From NCBI GenBank assembly GCA_021770005.1, contig JAETRV010000004.1, forward strand, positions 1 through 64,000: 64,000 nt of DNA. The letters run 5' to 3'. This document shows positions 33,654-40,504 of this stretch, in pieces; the stretch's first letter is position 1, and each line of letters opens with the position of its first letter. The position numbers were made by a program, and so were the translations under genes. The notes beneath the pieces were generated by a model. That model was not told the origin of the DNA, did not search any database, and was given only the letters and a program-made list of their open reading frames with translations. Origin of the DNA: Anaerotruncus sp. (lineage in GTDB: Bacteria; Bacillota; Clostridia; Oscillospirales; Ruminococcaceae).

Positions 33654-34154
33654 TTAGCTGTCCGCCCCCTCCCCGGTCCGCCTGAGCAGGCAGACCGCAT
33701 GCGCGCAGATTCCCTCCTCTGCACCGGTAAAGCCCATCTCTTCCTCGGTCGTCGCTTTCACATTGACGTTGCCCGGGTTGGTCGCGCAAGCTGCGGCGAT
33801 ATTCTCCCGCATCTTGCTGACATACGGCTTCAGCCTAGGTTCCTGCGCTACCACCGTCGCGTCAATATTTCCGATCTGCCACCCCATCTCTTCCATCACC
33901 AGACGCACCTTCCCAAGCAGCCGCAGAGAGTCGGCGTCCTTGTAGGTCTGGTCGCTGTCCGGGAATAGGCAGCCGATATCCCCCAACGCAAGCGCGCCGA
34001 GAATCGCATCCATCACTGCATGCAGCAGGACGTCCGCGTCCGAATGTCCCAACAGCCCGAGTGTATGCGGGATTTTGACCCCGCCGAGCACCAACCTGCG
34101 TCCTTCCACGAGCTGATGTGCATCATATCCATGTCCAATCCTGAAATCCATCAC
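33654..34154 (-). CDS. ispF: 2-C-methyl-D-erythritol 2,4-cyclodiphosphate synthase
   Basis: 166-residue MEP-pathway enzyme. Zinc ligands Asp and His in RIGHGYDAHQLVEG (about 5-18) and the later His in GHSDADVLLHAVMDAILGA (in parts) are present; DSDQTYKDADSL and the C-terminal TTEEEMGFTGAEEGICAHAV segment match. It overlaps ispD by four bases. Confidence 0.96.
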   Translation of the reverse strand: MMDFRIGHGYDAHQLVEGRRLVLGGVKIPHTLGLLGHSDADVLLHAVMDAILGALALGDIGCLFPDSDQTYKDADSLRLLGKVRLVMEEMGWQIGNIDATVVAQEPRLKPYVSKMRENIAAACATNPGNVNVKATTEEEMGFTGAEEGICAHAVCLLRRTGEGADS

Positions 34155-34870
34155 TGTTCCTCCATCTGTTGTTCTACCAGCGCCTGCGCAATCAGCAGGT
34201 CAACCGGCGTGGTAATCTTCAGATTTGTATATTCTCCCCGGGCGAGATAAACCTTCTGTCCAATCGCTTCAAGCATCTGACAGTCATCCGTAAAATCCCG
34301 GCCCGCCTCCCGGGCGGACTGCGCCGCTTCCCGGTACCGGTCGAGCTGGAACACCTGTGGAGTCTGCACCGCATAAAGGGTCTGACGGTCAGGAGTTGCA
34401 CAGATCATCCGATCCGCATCCGCGACCTTGATGGTATCCACCACCGGCACCGCAGCCGCAGCCGCGCCGTAACGGACCGCACTGAGCACTGCGTCGGCGA
34501 TCACCTGTTGGGAAACCAGCGGACGGGCGCCGTCATGCACTGCGAGATAGGCCGCTTGCTGGCTGACCGCTTCCAGCCCCCGCAATACCGACTGCTGGCG
34601 GGTTCCCCCCCCGGCGACCACCGAGCGCACCTTGCTGATCCCATAGCCGTTGACCAGCGCAAGCACATCGGGAATGTCACCCGGGCGAGCCACGACCACC
34701 AGTTCGTCAATCCAGTCGCTTCTGCTCAGAGCCTGCATAGTGCGCACCAGTACCGGCACGCCGCCAACCTCTTCGAACTGTTTATCCAGGCCGTTCATCC
34801 GGGAAGCGCTGCCCGCCGCCGGGATCACCGCCGATACAAACGGCTTTTCCCATTCCTGTTTCGATGCCAT
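34151..34870 (-). CDS. ispD: 2-C-methyl-D-erythritol 4-phosphate cytidylyltransferase
   Basis: 239 residues. N-terminal VIPAAGSASRMN is the CTP-binding glycine loop (GSGxRM type); VHDGARPLVS and VPVVDTIKV follow, then QTPQVFQLDRY and FTDDCQMLEAIG. Transfers CMP to MEP. With ispF forms a two-gene unit. Confidence 0.95.
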   Translation of the reverse strand: MASKQEWEKPFVSAVIPAAGSASRMNGLDKQFEEVGGVPVLVRTMQALSRSDWIDELVVVARPGDIPDVLALVNGYGISKVRSVVAGGGTRQQSVLRGLEAVSQQAAYLAVHDGARPLVSQQVIADAVLSAVRYGAAAAAVPVVDTIKVADADRMICATPDRQTLYAVQTPQVFQLDRYREAAQSAREAGRDFTDDCQMLEAIGQKVYLARGEYTNLKITTPVDLLIAQALVEQQMEEQ

Positions 34871-34891
34871 CTGTCCGCCCCTCCCGTCATT

Positions 34892-35371
34892 TTAGCCTCC
34901 CGCACAGTTGCGCTTGCCGGTGATCTCCCGAATGTCCAGCCGGATCACTGCTACTTTGGGCAGGAACGTTTGGATGTAGGCGTCCTGTGTTTCCGCCATC
35001 GAGGGGGTCAGTCGGGCGCAGAGCAGCAGGAGCGCTCGTACCTTCTCCTGTTCTTCTTCAATCAGGGATGCCACCCCTTGCACAATCGCGCTTTCGTAGC
35101 GGGTCGTAAATTTCTCTTCGACGACCTGCCCCATCCCCACCACCGTAAAGGACGCCTTCGGGTTTGCGCGCAGAAAATCAAGCTTCTGCCCCTCCTGCGC
35201 GCAATGGATATAAATCGCATTGTCTTGCGGCGCGTAAACGTGGTTGACCGGCACCCCGTACGGCTGCCCATCCTGTGACACCAGCGAAAGAATCCCATAA
35301 CTGCTGCTGTCCAGCAGCTCACGCGCCTCTTCGTCTGAGGTCATCCGTTCGGCCCTTCTCATCCAATCCAT
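34892..35371 (-). CDS. Pyridoxamine 5'-phosphate oxidase-like flavin-binding protein (NimA-like)
   Basis: 159-residue split-barrel protein. SSYGILSLVSQDGQPYGVPVNHVY (in parts, about 23-46), IYIHCAQEGQKLDFLRANP and SFTVVG match the nitroimidazole-resistance NimA-type branch that binds FMN or haem. Likely a small reductase of unknown substrate. Upstream, a TATAAT (35451-35456, minus) marks its promoter. Confidence 0.82.
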   Translation of the reverse strand: MDWMRRAERMTSDEEARELLDSSSYGILSLVSQDGQPYGVPVNHVYAPQDNAIYIHCAQEGQKLDFLRANPKASFTVVGMGQVVEEKFTTRYESAIVQGVASLIEEEQEKVRALLLLCARLTPSMAETQDAYIQTFLPKVAVIRLDIREITGKRNCAGG

Positions 35372-35485
35372 CCCTTCTGAAATGATTGGCCGGCGCTCCC
35401 GCAGAAACGGCGAGGGCGGGCAATTTTCTTTGTCTGACCTTGTCTGGTCTATTATAACACGAAGCGTAGCAAAATGCTATCATGG

Positions 35486-35529
35486 GCCATTGAAACGGAA
35501 GCAGGCGGCTGCCCGCTTCCGTTTCTGGC
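35486..35529. terminator. Strong hairpin between divergent genes
   Basis: GGCCATTGAAACGGAAGC pairs with GCTTCCGTTTCTGGCC around a GC-rich loop. The genes on either side diverge, so neither needs a terminator here; it may end a small RNA or be a relic. Confidence 0.5.
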
Positions 35530-35540
35530 CATGATCCCCA

Positions 35541-35569
35541 CTATAATAGCTACATTGTAGCTATTATAG
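35541..35569. repeat. Perfect 29-base palindrome
   Basis: CTATAATAGCTACA-T-TGTAGCTATTATAG reads the same on both strands around one central base. It contains TATAAT in each direction, so it can serve as a pair of divergent -10 elements or as a repressor site. The surrounding 35372-35738 holds no gene. Confidence 0.6.
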
Positions 35570-35738
35570 CAGATTTTCCAACCGAGTTGCAAGAGGATGC
35601 GTGTGCTCTCGAGCCTAAAATATGGACATGATATGAGGCTAGCCTATACAGCAATTTCATCTATCGTGTCTTGCGCCTTGCTCTCGGTCATGGTAAAATT
35701 GAGCTGATAAATTAGATTTTATGAAGATGGTTGGCTGT

Positions 35739-36047
35739 ATGGAAAATAAAAAATGGTTCTTTTTCGTCGCGATAATCAGCGTAATGACGGCATTGTGGTT
35801 CAGCGGAGTTGTTCCGAAGCAAATTGCAAAAATCTATGGGGCAAACTATATAAAGAAGCATTTCACAGAAATGCAGTTAGGGTGTACTGGTATAGAGTGG
35901 TCAAAGGTCCATGGGGATTATCTAATTACATTGAAAGGCAAAAACGGGAAAGAATATCGTTGTGTAATAGGCCCAAAATACTTTCCTGTTTTTATTGGGC
36001 AGGGACTTTTTGCTATTGAAAGTGATTATGCGGAGTGCGGTCCATAA
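35739..36047 (+). CDS. Small membrane-anchored protein of unknown function, AT-rich
   Basis: 102 residues from ATG 35739 (ATG 35721 also possible; neither has a good RBS). One N-terminal helix (WFFFVAIISVMTALWFSGVV) anchors a ~75-residue outside domain with WSKVHGDYLITLKGKNGKEY and GPKYFPVFIGQG. Such single-helix small proteins are common in Clostridia; I do not recognise a named family. Base composition is much more AT-rich than neighbours, suggesting recent transfer. It is alone, between a palindrome and the DUF1858 promoter. Confidence 0.6.
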   Translation: MENKKWFFFVAIISVMTALWFSGVVPKQIAKIYGANYIKKHFTEMQLGCTGIEWSKVHGDYLITLKGKNGKEYRCVIGPKYFPVFIGQGLFAIESDYAECGP

Positions 36048-36088
36048 AGCTGTCAAATCCCGATTCCGGGGATGATGCCCGCAGCCGG

Positions 36089-36117
36089 TTGTAAAACCAG
36101 TTTTTTCATGGTACAAT
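36089..36117 (+). promoter_or_regulatory. Promoter for the DUF1858-trmK-Nif3 operon
   Basis: TTGTAA (36089-36094), a 17-base spacer, TACAAT (36112-36117). Confidence 0.6.
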
Positions 36118-36197
36118 GGTTGGGACAGGGGGCACGCTCCCGGCGCGATGAACAGGTCCATGGCCCGCAGGGAAATCAAAAACAGGAGGTTGTTCGA

Positions 36198-36392
36198 ATG
36201 AAATATACCAAAGAAACACTGATCAGCGAAGCACTCGATCATGACCTTTCCCTCTCGAAATATTTTATGGAGATGGGGATGCACTGTCTGGGATGCCCAG
36301 CCTCGCGCGGCGAATCCATCGAGGAAGCCTGCATGGTGCATGGGGTGGACTGTGAAGCGCTCCTGCAAAAGCTGAATGCCCATGCGGGCTGA
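36198..36392 (+). CDS. DUF1858 domain protein (small CXXC redox-disulfide type)
   Basis: 64 residues. KETLISEALDHDLSLSKYFMEMGMHCLGCP (in parts) shows the short helical DUF1858 fold with the CLGC motif near residues 29-32. The domain is also found fused to hybrid-cluster proteins and may handle a disulfide or metal. AGGAGG precedes ATG 36198. First gene of a five-gene plus-strand unit; trmK begins inside its 3' end. Confidence 0.85.
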   Translation: MKYTKETLISEALDHDLSLSKYFMEMGMHCLGCPASRGESIEEACMVHGVDCEALLQKLNAHAG

Positions 36393-37092
36393 TTTAAACG
36401 CGCCCCGCCTGCTCCGGCTTGACAACCGTCTTTCGGCAATCGCTTCATTGGTGCGGCCTGGGGTGCGGTGCGCCGATATTGGAACCGACCATGGCTACCT
36501 GATTACATGGCTCGCTGCAAGCGGGCGGATCCAATCGGGATTTGCGTGCGATATCAACCGCAAGCCGCTTGACAAAGCGGCTTTCTCGTTGTCCGAGTAT
36601 GGAGCTGCGGACCGCGTGAAGCTGCTCCTCTGCGACGGGCTTTCGGGCCTGCATCCGGGCGATGTGGACGACATTGTAATCGCTGGGATGGGCGGCGACC
36701 TCATCTGGGAAATTCTGTCCGCCCCAAGCTGGACCCGCGACCCGGCCTTACGGTTCCTGCTCCAGCCGATGACCAAAACCGAGCGGCTCCGGCGCAGCCT
36801 GTGGGAAAACGGGTTTGAAATCCTACGGGAGGAGCCGGTGGAAGCCGGAGGATTCCCCTATACCATCCTACAGGTGGCCTATACCGGGAAGGTTCGCCAT
36901 CCCTCCCTGCTCGAAGCGTACACCGGCCTGCTCTGGCAGGACGGCCGCCCCGCAGCTGTAAACTATCTCGAAAAGGTTATGCGGCAGATGCGTGAAAAGG
37001 TGGAGGGCCTGTCTATCAGCGCCCAAAACCGGGAAGAATATGCGTTATACCAGACGCTACTGACAGAATTGGAAAGCAGGTGTAAACAATGA
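36376..37092 (+). CDS. trmK: tRNA (adenine22-N1)-methyltransferase
   Basis: 238 residues. Starts RLLRLDNRLSAIASLV; the SAM motif is CADIGTDHGYL (about 33-43), and VIAGMGGDLIWEIL and QPMTKTERLRRSLWENGFEI (in parts) are family marks. The C-terminal helical coiled region (about 180-238) is usual for TrmK. Methylates A22 in certain tRNAs. ATG 36376 overlaps the DUF1858 gene; the end overlaps the Nif3 gene by four bases, a pairing widely conserved in Firmicutes. Confidence 0.93.
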   Translation: MPMRADLNAPRLLRLDNRLSAIASLVRPGVRCADIGTDHGYLITWLAASGRIQSGFACDINRKPLDKAAFSLSEYGAADRVKLLLCDGLSGLHPGDVDDIVIAGMGGDLIWEILSAPSWTRDPALRFLLQPMTKTERLRRSLWENGFEILREEPVEAGGFPYTILQVAYTGKVRHPSLLEAYTGLLWQDGRPAAVNYLEKVMRQMREKVEGLSISAQNREEYALYQTLLTELESRCKQ

Positions 37093-37841
37093 CCGTACAA
37101 GACGTGTACAACAAGATCGATCAGGCCGCGCATTTTTCTCTGGCCATGGAATTCGACAATCCCGGCCTTCTGGTGGGGGACCCCTCCGCAGAGGTAAAGG
37201 GCGCGCTGGTCGCACTCGACGTGACCGACGAGGTGATCTCCGAAGCGGTATCCAGGGGCGCGAACCTGATTGTCACCCATCATCCGGTGATCTATTCCCC
37301 CCTCAAACGGGTGACTTCTGACCTGCTGGTCTGGAAGCTGGTGCGTGAGAACCTCTCGGTCATCAGCGCACACACCAATCTCGACATCGCACAAGGCGGC
37401 GTGAACGACGTCCTCGCGGAAAAGCTCGCGCTGTCCGGGGTCGAAACACTCCCCCCCGACCATATGGTGCGGGTCGGGATGGTCGAGCGCGGGATGACCC
37501 CGCCCGAATTTGCCTATTATGTAAAACGGATGCTGGAAGTTCCAGCGGTTCGGTACTGTGACGGCGGACAGGCCATCCAGCGGGTCGCGGTCTGTGGCGG
37601 AAGCGGCGGGAGCTGCCTCGAAGAGGTCATCGCAAGCGGTGCACAGGCGTTTGTGACCGGAGACGTCAAGCACAGCGTCATGCTCGAAGCGGTACATCGG
37701 GGGATCACCCTGATCGACGCGGGGCATTACGGCACCGAGCATCATGTGCTGGGGTACCTGTCCGGGCTGGTGCGGGACGCGCTGGGCGGAACCGCAGTTG
37801 CGATTGCACGCAGTGACGCCGACCCCGCGACCGTCATTTAA
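37089..37841 (+). CDS. Nif3-like dinuclear metal centre protein
   Basis: 250 residues of the Nif3/DUF34 family, toroidal hexamers with a di-metal site. HHPVIYSPLKRV (about 62-73) and AHTNLDIAQGGVND hold metal ligands; TGDVKHSVMLEAV and DAGHYGTEHHVL complete the site. Physiological role is unsettled; GTP cyclohydrolase 1 type 2 is a historical label. Always near trmK in this lineage. Confidence 0.9.
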   Translation: MTVQDVYNKIDQAAHFSLAMEFDNPGLLVGDPSAEVKGALVALDVTDEVISEAVSRGANLIVTHHPVIYSPLKRVTSDLLVWKLVRENLSVISAHTNLDIAQGGVNDVLAEKLALSGVETLPPDHMVRVGMVERGMTPPEFAYYVKRMLEVPAVRYCDGGQAIQRVAVCGGSGGSCLEEVIASGAQAFVTGDVKHSVMLEAVHRGITLIDAGHYGTEHHVLGYLSGLVRDALGGTAVAIARSDADPATVI

Positions 37842-37862
37842 ACCGGCAGATTGGAGAACACT

Positions 37863-39038
37863 ATGGGACCAGTTTCGCTCATCAAAACCGAACGTTACGA
37901 CCTGCCACAGGTGCAGGAGGCGGTCCGCCGCCATTTGGACCTGCTCCATTTCCGGATCGACCCTGCCGCCAAAGTCGTGGTAAAGCCCAACCTGATTATG
38001 CGGTGCCGCCCCGAACGGACCGCGACCACCAACCCGGTTGTGGCGGAGGCGGTAATCCGGACGATCCAGGGCCTGGGGGTGTCGGACATTACGATTGCCG
38101 ACAGCCCCGGCGGGCTTTATACCCCTCAGGTGCTCGCCGCAAACTATGAGCAGACCGGGATGAAGGCGGTCGCGGAGCGATGCGGGGTCAAGCTGAACCT
38201 CTCCTGCGGCTCAAGGGTGGTGCGGTATGAAGAGGGCCAGCTCTGCCGCGCGTTCGATCTGATCGACCCGGTCGCGGACGCGGATGTGGTGATCAACCTC
38301 TGCAAGCTCAAAACCCACTGTATGACCACCCTCTCCTGTGGGATCAAAAACCTGTTTGGCTGTATCCCGGGGCTGCTCAAGCCCCAGCTCCACTACCGGT
38401 TCCCGGACGGGCAGCAGTTCGCGCGGATGCTGGTGGACCTATCGCTGTTGGTCAAGCCGTCACTGACGCTGGTAGACGCGGTGGACGCGATGGAGGGGGA
38501 CGGCCCGACCGGCGGCAGCAGGCGCCACATCGGGCTGACCGCAGCCGCTGTGGAGGACGGGCTTTATTCCCTCGATCTGGTGATGGCGCATCTGATCGGC
38601 CTGGGCCCTGAGCAGGTGCCGATGCTGGCGGACGCGGCTGGACGGGGGTTGTGTCCTTCCCGGTGGGAAGAGGTTGCGCTTGTCGGGGACTCGGACGCGC
38701 TCTCCTGCGCGGTGGCTGATTTCGCCATGCCCGCAAGCAAAACGCTCGACTTTACAGGGAATGTGCCGCGTCCGCTCGCAGGATTGATCCGCCGGTTGGA
38801 GCCGCGGCTCGCCCCGCGCCCACAGGTGCGCGAAAAAGACTGCATCGGCTGTGGACGATGTGCCGAAAGCTGCCCCGCAAAAACGATCTCGCTCCGCAAC
38901 CGCAAGGCAAAGATCGACCTTTCCAACTGTATCCACTGCTTCTGCTGCCATGAGATGTGCCCTGTCAAAGCGATCGATATCAAAACCACCCGGATCTTCC
39001 GGTTCCTTTCAAAATCCCGGTCAAGGGGGAATTCATGA
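37863..39038 (+). CDS. DUF362 protein with C-terminal 2x[4Fe-4S] ferredoxin
   Basis: 391 residues. A DUF362 domain (about 1-310; VVVKPNLIMRC, INLCKLKTHCMTTLSCGIKNLFG in parts, DAVDAMEGDGPTGG) is fused to a ferredoxin: CIGCGRCAESCPAKTI and CIHCFCCHEMCPVKAI (about 325-380). DUF362 proteins are thought to couple a redox centre to an unknown substrate. ATG 37863 is preferred over TTG 37851 (GGAG eight bases upstream). It sits directly after Nif3 and overlaps the lipoprotein gene. Confidence 0.88.
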   Translation: MGPVSLIKTERYDLPQVQEAVRRHLDLLHFRIDPAAKVVVKPNLIMRCRPERTATTNPVVAEAVIRTIQGLGVSDITIADSPGGLYTPQVLAANYEQTGMKAVAERCGVKLNLSCGSRVVRYEEGQLCRAFDLIDPVADADVVINLCKLKTHCMTTLSCGIKNLFGCIPGLLKPQLHYRFPDGQQFARMLVDLSLLVKPSLTLVDAVDAMEGDGPTGGSRRHIGLTAAAVEDGLYSLDLVMAHLIGLGPEQVPMLADAAGRGLCPSRWEEVALVGDSDALSCAVADFAMPASKTLDFTGNVPRPLAGLIRRLEPRLAPRPQVREKDCIGCGRCAESCPAKTISLRNRKAKIDLSNCIHCFCCHEMCPVKAIDIKTTRIFRFLSKSRSRGNS

Positions 39039-39901
39039 TGAAAAAATTAAAAATTGTGGCTGCTATACTGTTGGTTGTGCTTGCCCTTTCGGCGTGCAGC
39101 TCCCGCAGTGAAAAACCAGCTCAGGCAGCTTCGGTCCCTCCGGACCCGGAAAGCAGCAGCCAATCCGAACCGCAGCCGGATGAACCGCCCGAGGATGCAT
39201 TTTCCGAGCTGCCCGCAGTCGTCGGAAACTATACCTTCGAGGTGCGCGGGGTGGAACCGCAGAACTTCCCCACACTGGAAATCTATCCGGACGGGAAATT
39301 TCGGTTCACAGTAAACCTGCTCAGCTATCTGGGCCATTTTGAAGGCGGCTGCAAAGTAGACGATATACAGCTGACCCTGACGGTGGATGCGGTCGATTTT
39401 GAAGGGTTCGCAGCGGATCAAATCCAGGAGATCTACTTTGAAGTCGCGGCAGGCAACAACCTGATCTATATGGGGAATAACTCGGAGGAACAGGCGATCG
39501 GCGTCACCAACCCATACGACCTCTTTAAGCGGCAGAAAGCCAACGCTGGCAAAGGGCTGGAGACTTCCTCTGCTCCGGCGGAATCCAGTGTTTCGATCCG
39601 GCTGGTCAGCAATACGAGCTTCGGTGCAAAAGAGATCACCGGGCAGGCGGTCGGGCCGATCCTCTCGATGCTGGAAACCCTCTCCCCGCTCGACGACACC
39701 GACGACCTAATCGAGAAACGCGAAGGGAACCCCTCAATCAGCATGACGGTCAACCGGGAGGGGGACTCCGAACAATGGATCATCTTCCCCGGAACGCCCG
39801 AGTCGATTGGAGAGGAGGTTACGGTCCTGTTCGGTGAAAACGGGCAGTCCTCGACCGATATCGGACTCTTTGAGATGCTCAACGGGATTCTGGTTTCTTA
39901 G
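39035..39901 (+). CDS. Lipoprotein of unknown function
   Basis: 288 residues. MMKKLKIVAAILLVVLALSAC is a lipoprotein signal with lipobox ALSAC. A Ser/Pro/Glu linker follows, then two apparent beta-rich regions, one around YTFEVRGVEPQNFPTLEIYP (about 66-85) that resembles secreted beta-sandwich modules, another around 185-270. No named family recognised. ATG 39035 or 39038, after AAGGGGGA. The TAG stop coincides with the first bases of a dispersed repeat, so the gene's last codons may have been set by that insertion. Confidence 0.65.
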   Translation: MMKKLKIVAAILLVVLALSACSSRSEKPAQAASVPPDPESSSQSEPQPDEPPEDAFSELPAVVGNYTFEVRGVEPQNFPTLEIYPDGKFRFTVNLLSYLGHFEGGCKVDDIQLTLTVDAVDFEGFAADQIQEIYFEVAAGNNLIYMGNNSEEQAIGVTNPYDLFKRQKANAGKGLETSSAPAESSVSIRLVSNTSFGAKEITGQAVGPILSMLETLSPLDDTDDLIEKREGNPSISMTVNREGDSEQWIIFPGTPESIGEEVTVLFGENGQSSTDIGLFEMLNGILVS

Positions 39902-40108
39902 AGCCTGTTCAGAATCTTTTGCAGGGGGCTTTTTCTCTTGTAAAAAGCCCCCTCTTGCCGCCTGAAGGGCGGCAATTCACCCGAAAAATACGCTTCTCTG
40001 GATAAAGCTTTCCGCCGCGTGCGCGCGGCGGCGGGGGCTCCGCCCCTCGACCCCGCGATTTTTTGAAAAAAATCGAGTAAAACTTTAGATTTTAAACAGG
40101 CTCTTAAG
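39899..40108. repeat. Full-length MITE-like dispersed repeat with inverted ends
   Basis: About 210 bases bounded by TAGAGCCTGTTCAGAATCT (39899-39917) and AGATTTTAAACAGGCTCTTA (40088-40107), imperfect inverted complements. Inside are GGGGGCTTTTT/AAAAAGCCCCC, GCCGCC/GGGCGGC, CCGCCGCG/CGCGGCGG, GGGGCTCCGCCCC and CGATTTTTT/AAAAAATCG hairpins. No coding frame. Sits exactly between a stop codon and the convergent PqqD-like gene. Confidence 0.75.
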
Positions 40109-40112
40109 CAAG

Positions 40113-40150
40113 TGAAAAAGGGATTCGCCGTTTTACCGGCGAATCCCTTC
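40113..40150 (-). terminator. Terminator overlapping the end of the PqqD-like gene
   Basis: AAGGGATTCGCCG and CGGCGAATCCCTT (40118-40149) pair perfectly; on the minus strand TTTTT follows. The gene's TAA stop lies in the loop. Confidence 0.8.
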
Positions 40151-40504
40151 TCTTTTGTTATTCCAATCGATGAAACGGTGTTCCCTCAGAATTTCAAAAT
40201 ACCGGATCAGCCGCGGCAACAGCGGCTCCGCTTCTGCCCCGAACCGTTCCCGCACCGCTTCTGAGATGGCGTAGACCGACCGTCCCCCGTCGATCAATTC
40301 CCAGATAAAGCTGCCATACCGGTCGAGCGCAATCCGGCTCTGCTTGGGACGCCCGAGAAGCTGCGCAATCCGGTCGAAAAAACCGGTGTGTGATACTGTA
40401 ACAGTCACCAGTCCCTCCCCGTCCTTTTCCCAGGAAAAGGACGGGTTCACACAGGGGACAAAATCCAGATAATTCTGCTTTTGTCTGGTCATCGGCTCAA
40501 CCAA
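40133..40504 (-). CDS. PqqD-like peptide-chaperone domain protein
   Basis: 123 residues matching PqqD/RRE-type winged helix: LDRYGSFIWELIDGGRSVYAISEAVRERFG (in parts, about 60-90) then LIRYFEILREHRFIDW. In RiPP systems such domains carry precursor peptides to a radical-SAM maturase. Here no precursor or radical-SAM gene is adjacent; the gene follows an OPT transporter by overlap, so it may have another role. The start overlaps the OPT stop by eight bases. Confidence 0.75.
   Translation of the reverse strand: MVEPMTRQKQNYLDFVPCVNPSFSWEKDGEGLVTVTVSHTGFFDRIAQLLGRPKQSRIALDRYGSFIWELIDGGRSVYAISEAVRERFGAEAEPLLPRLIRYFEILREHRFIDWNNKREGIRR

Noticed and set aside
33517..33789. A 90-codon minus-strand frame overlapping the end of ispF
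   Set aside because: It is out of frame with ispF, Gly/Arg rich, and shows no RBS or motif.
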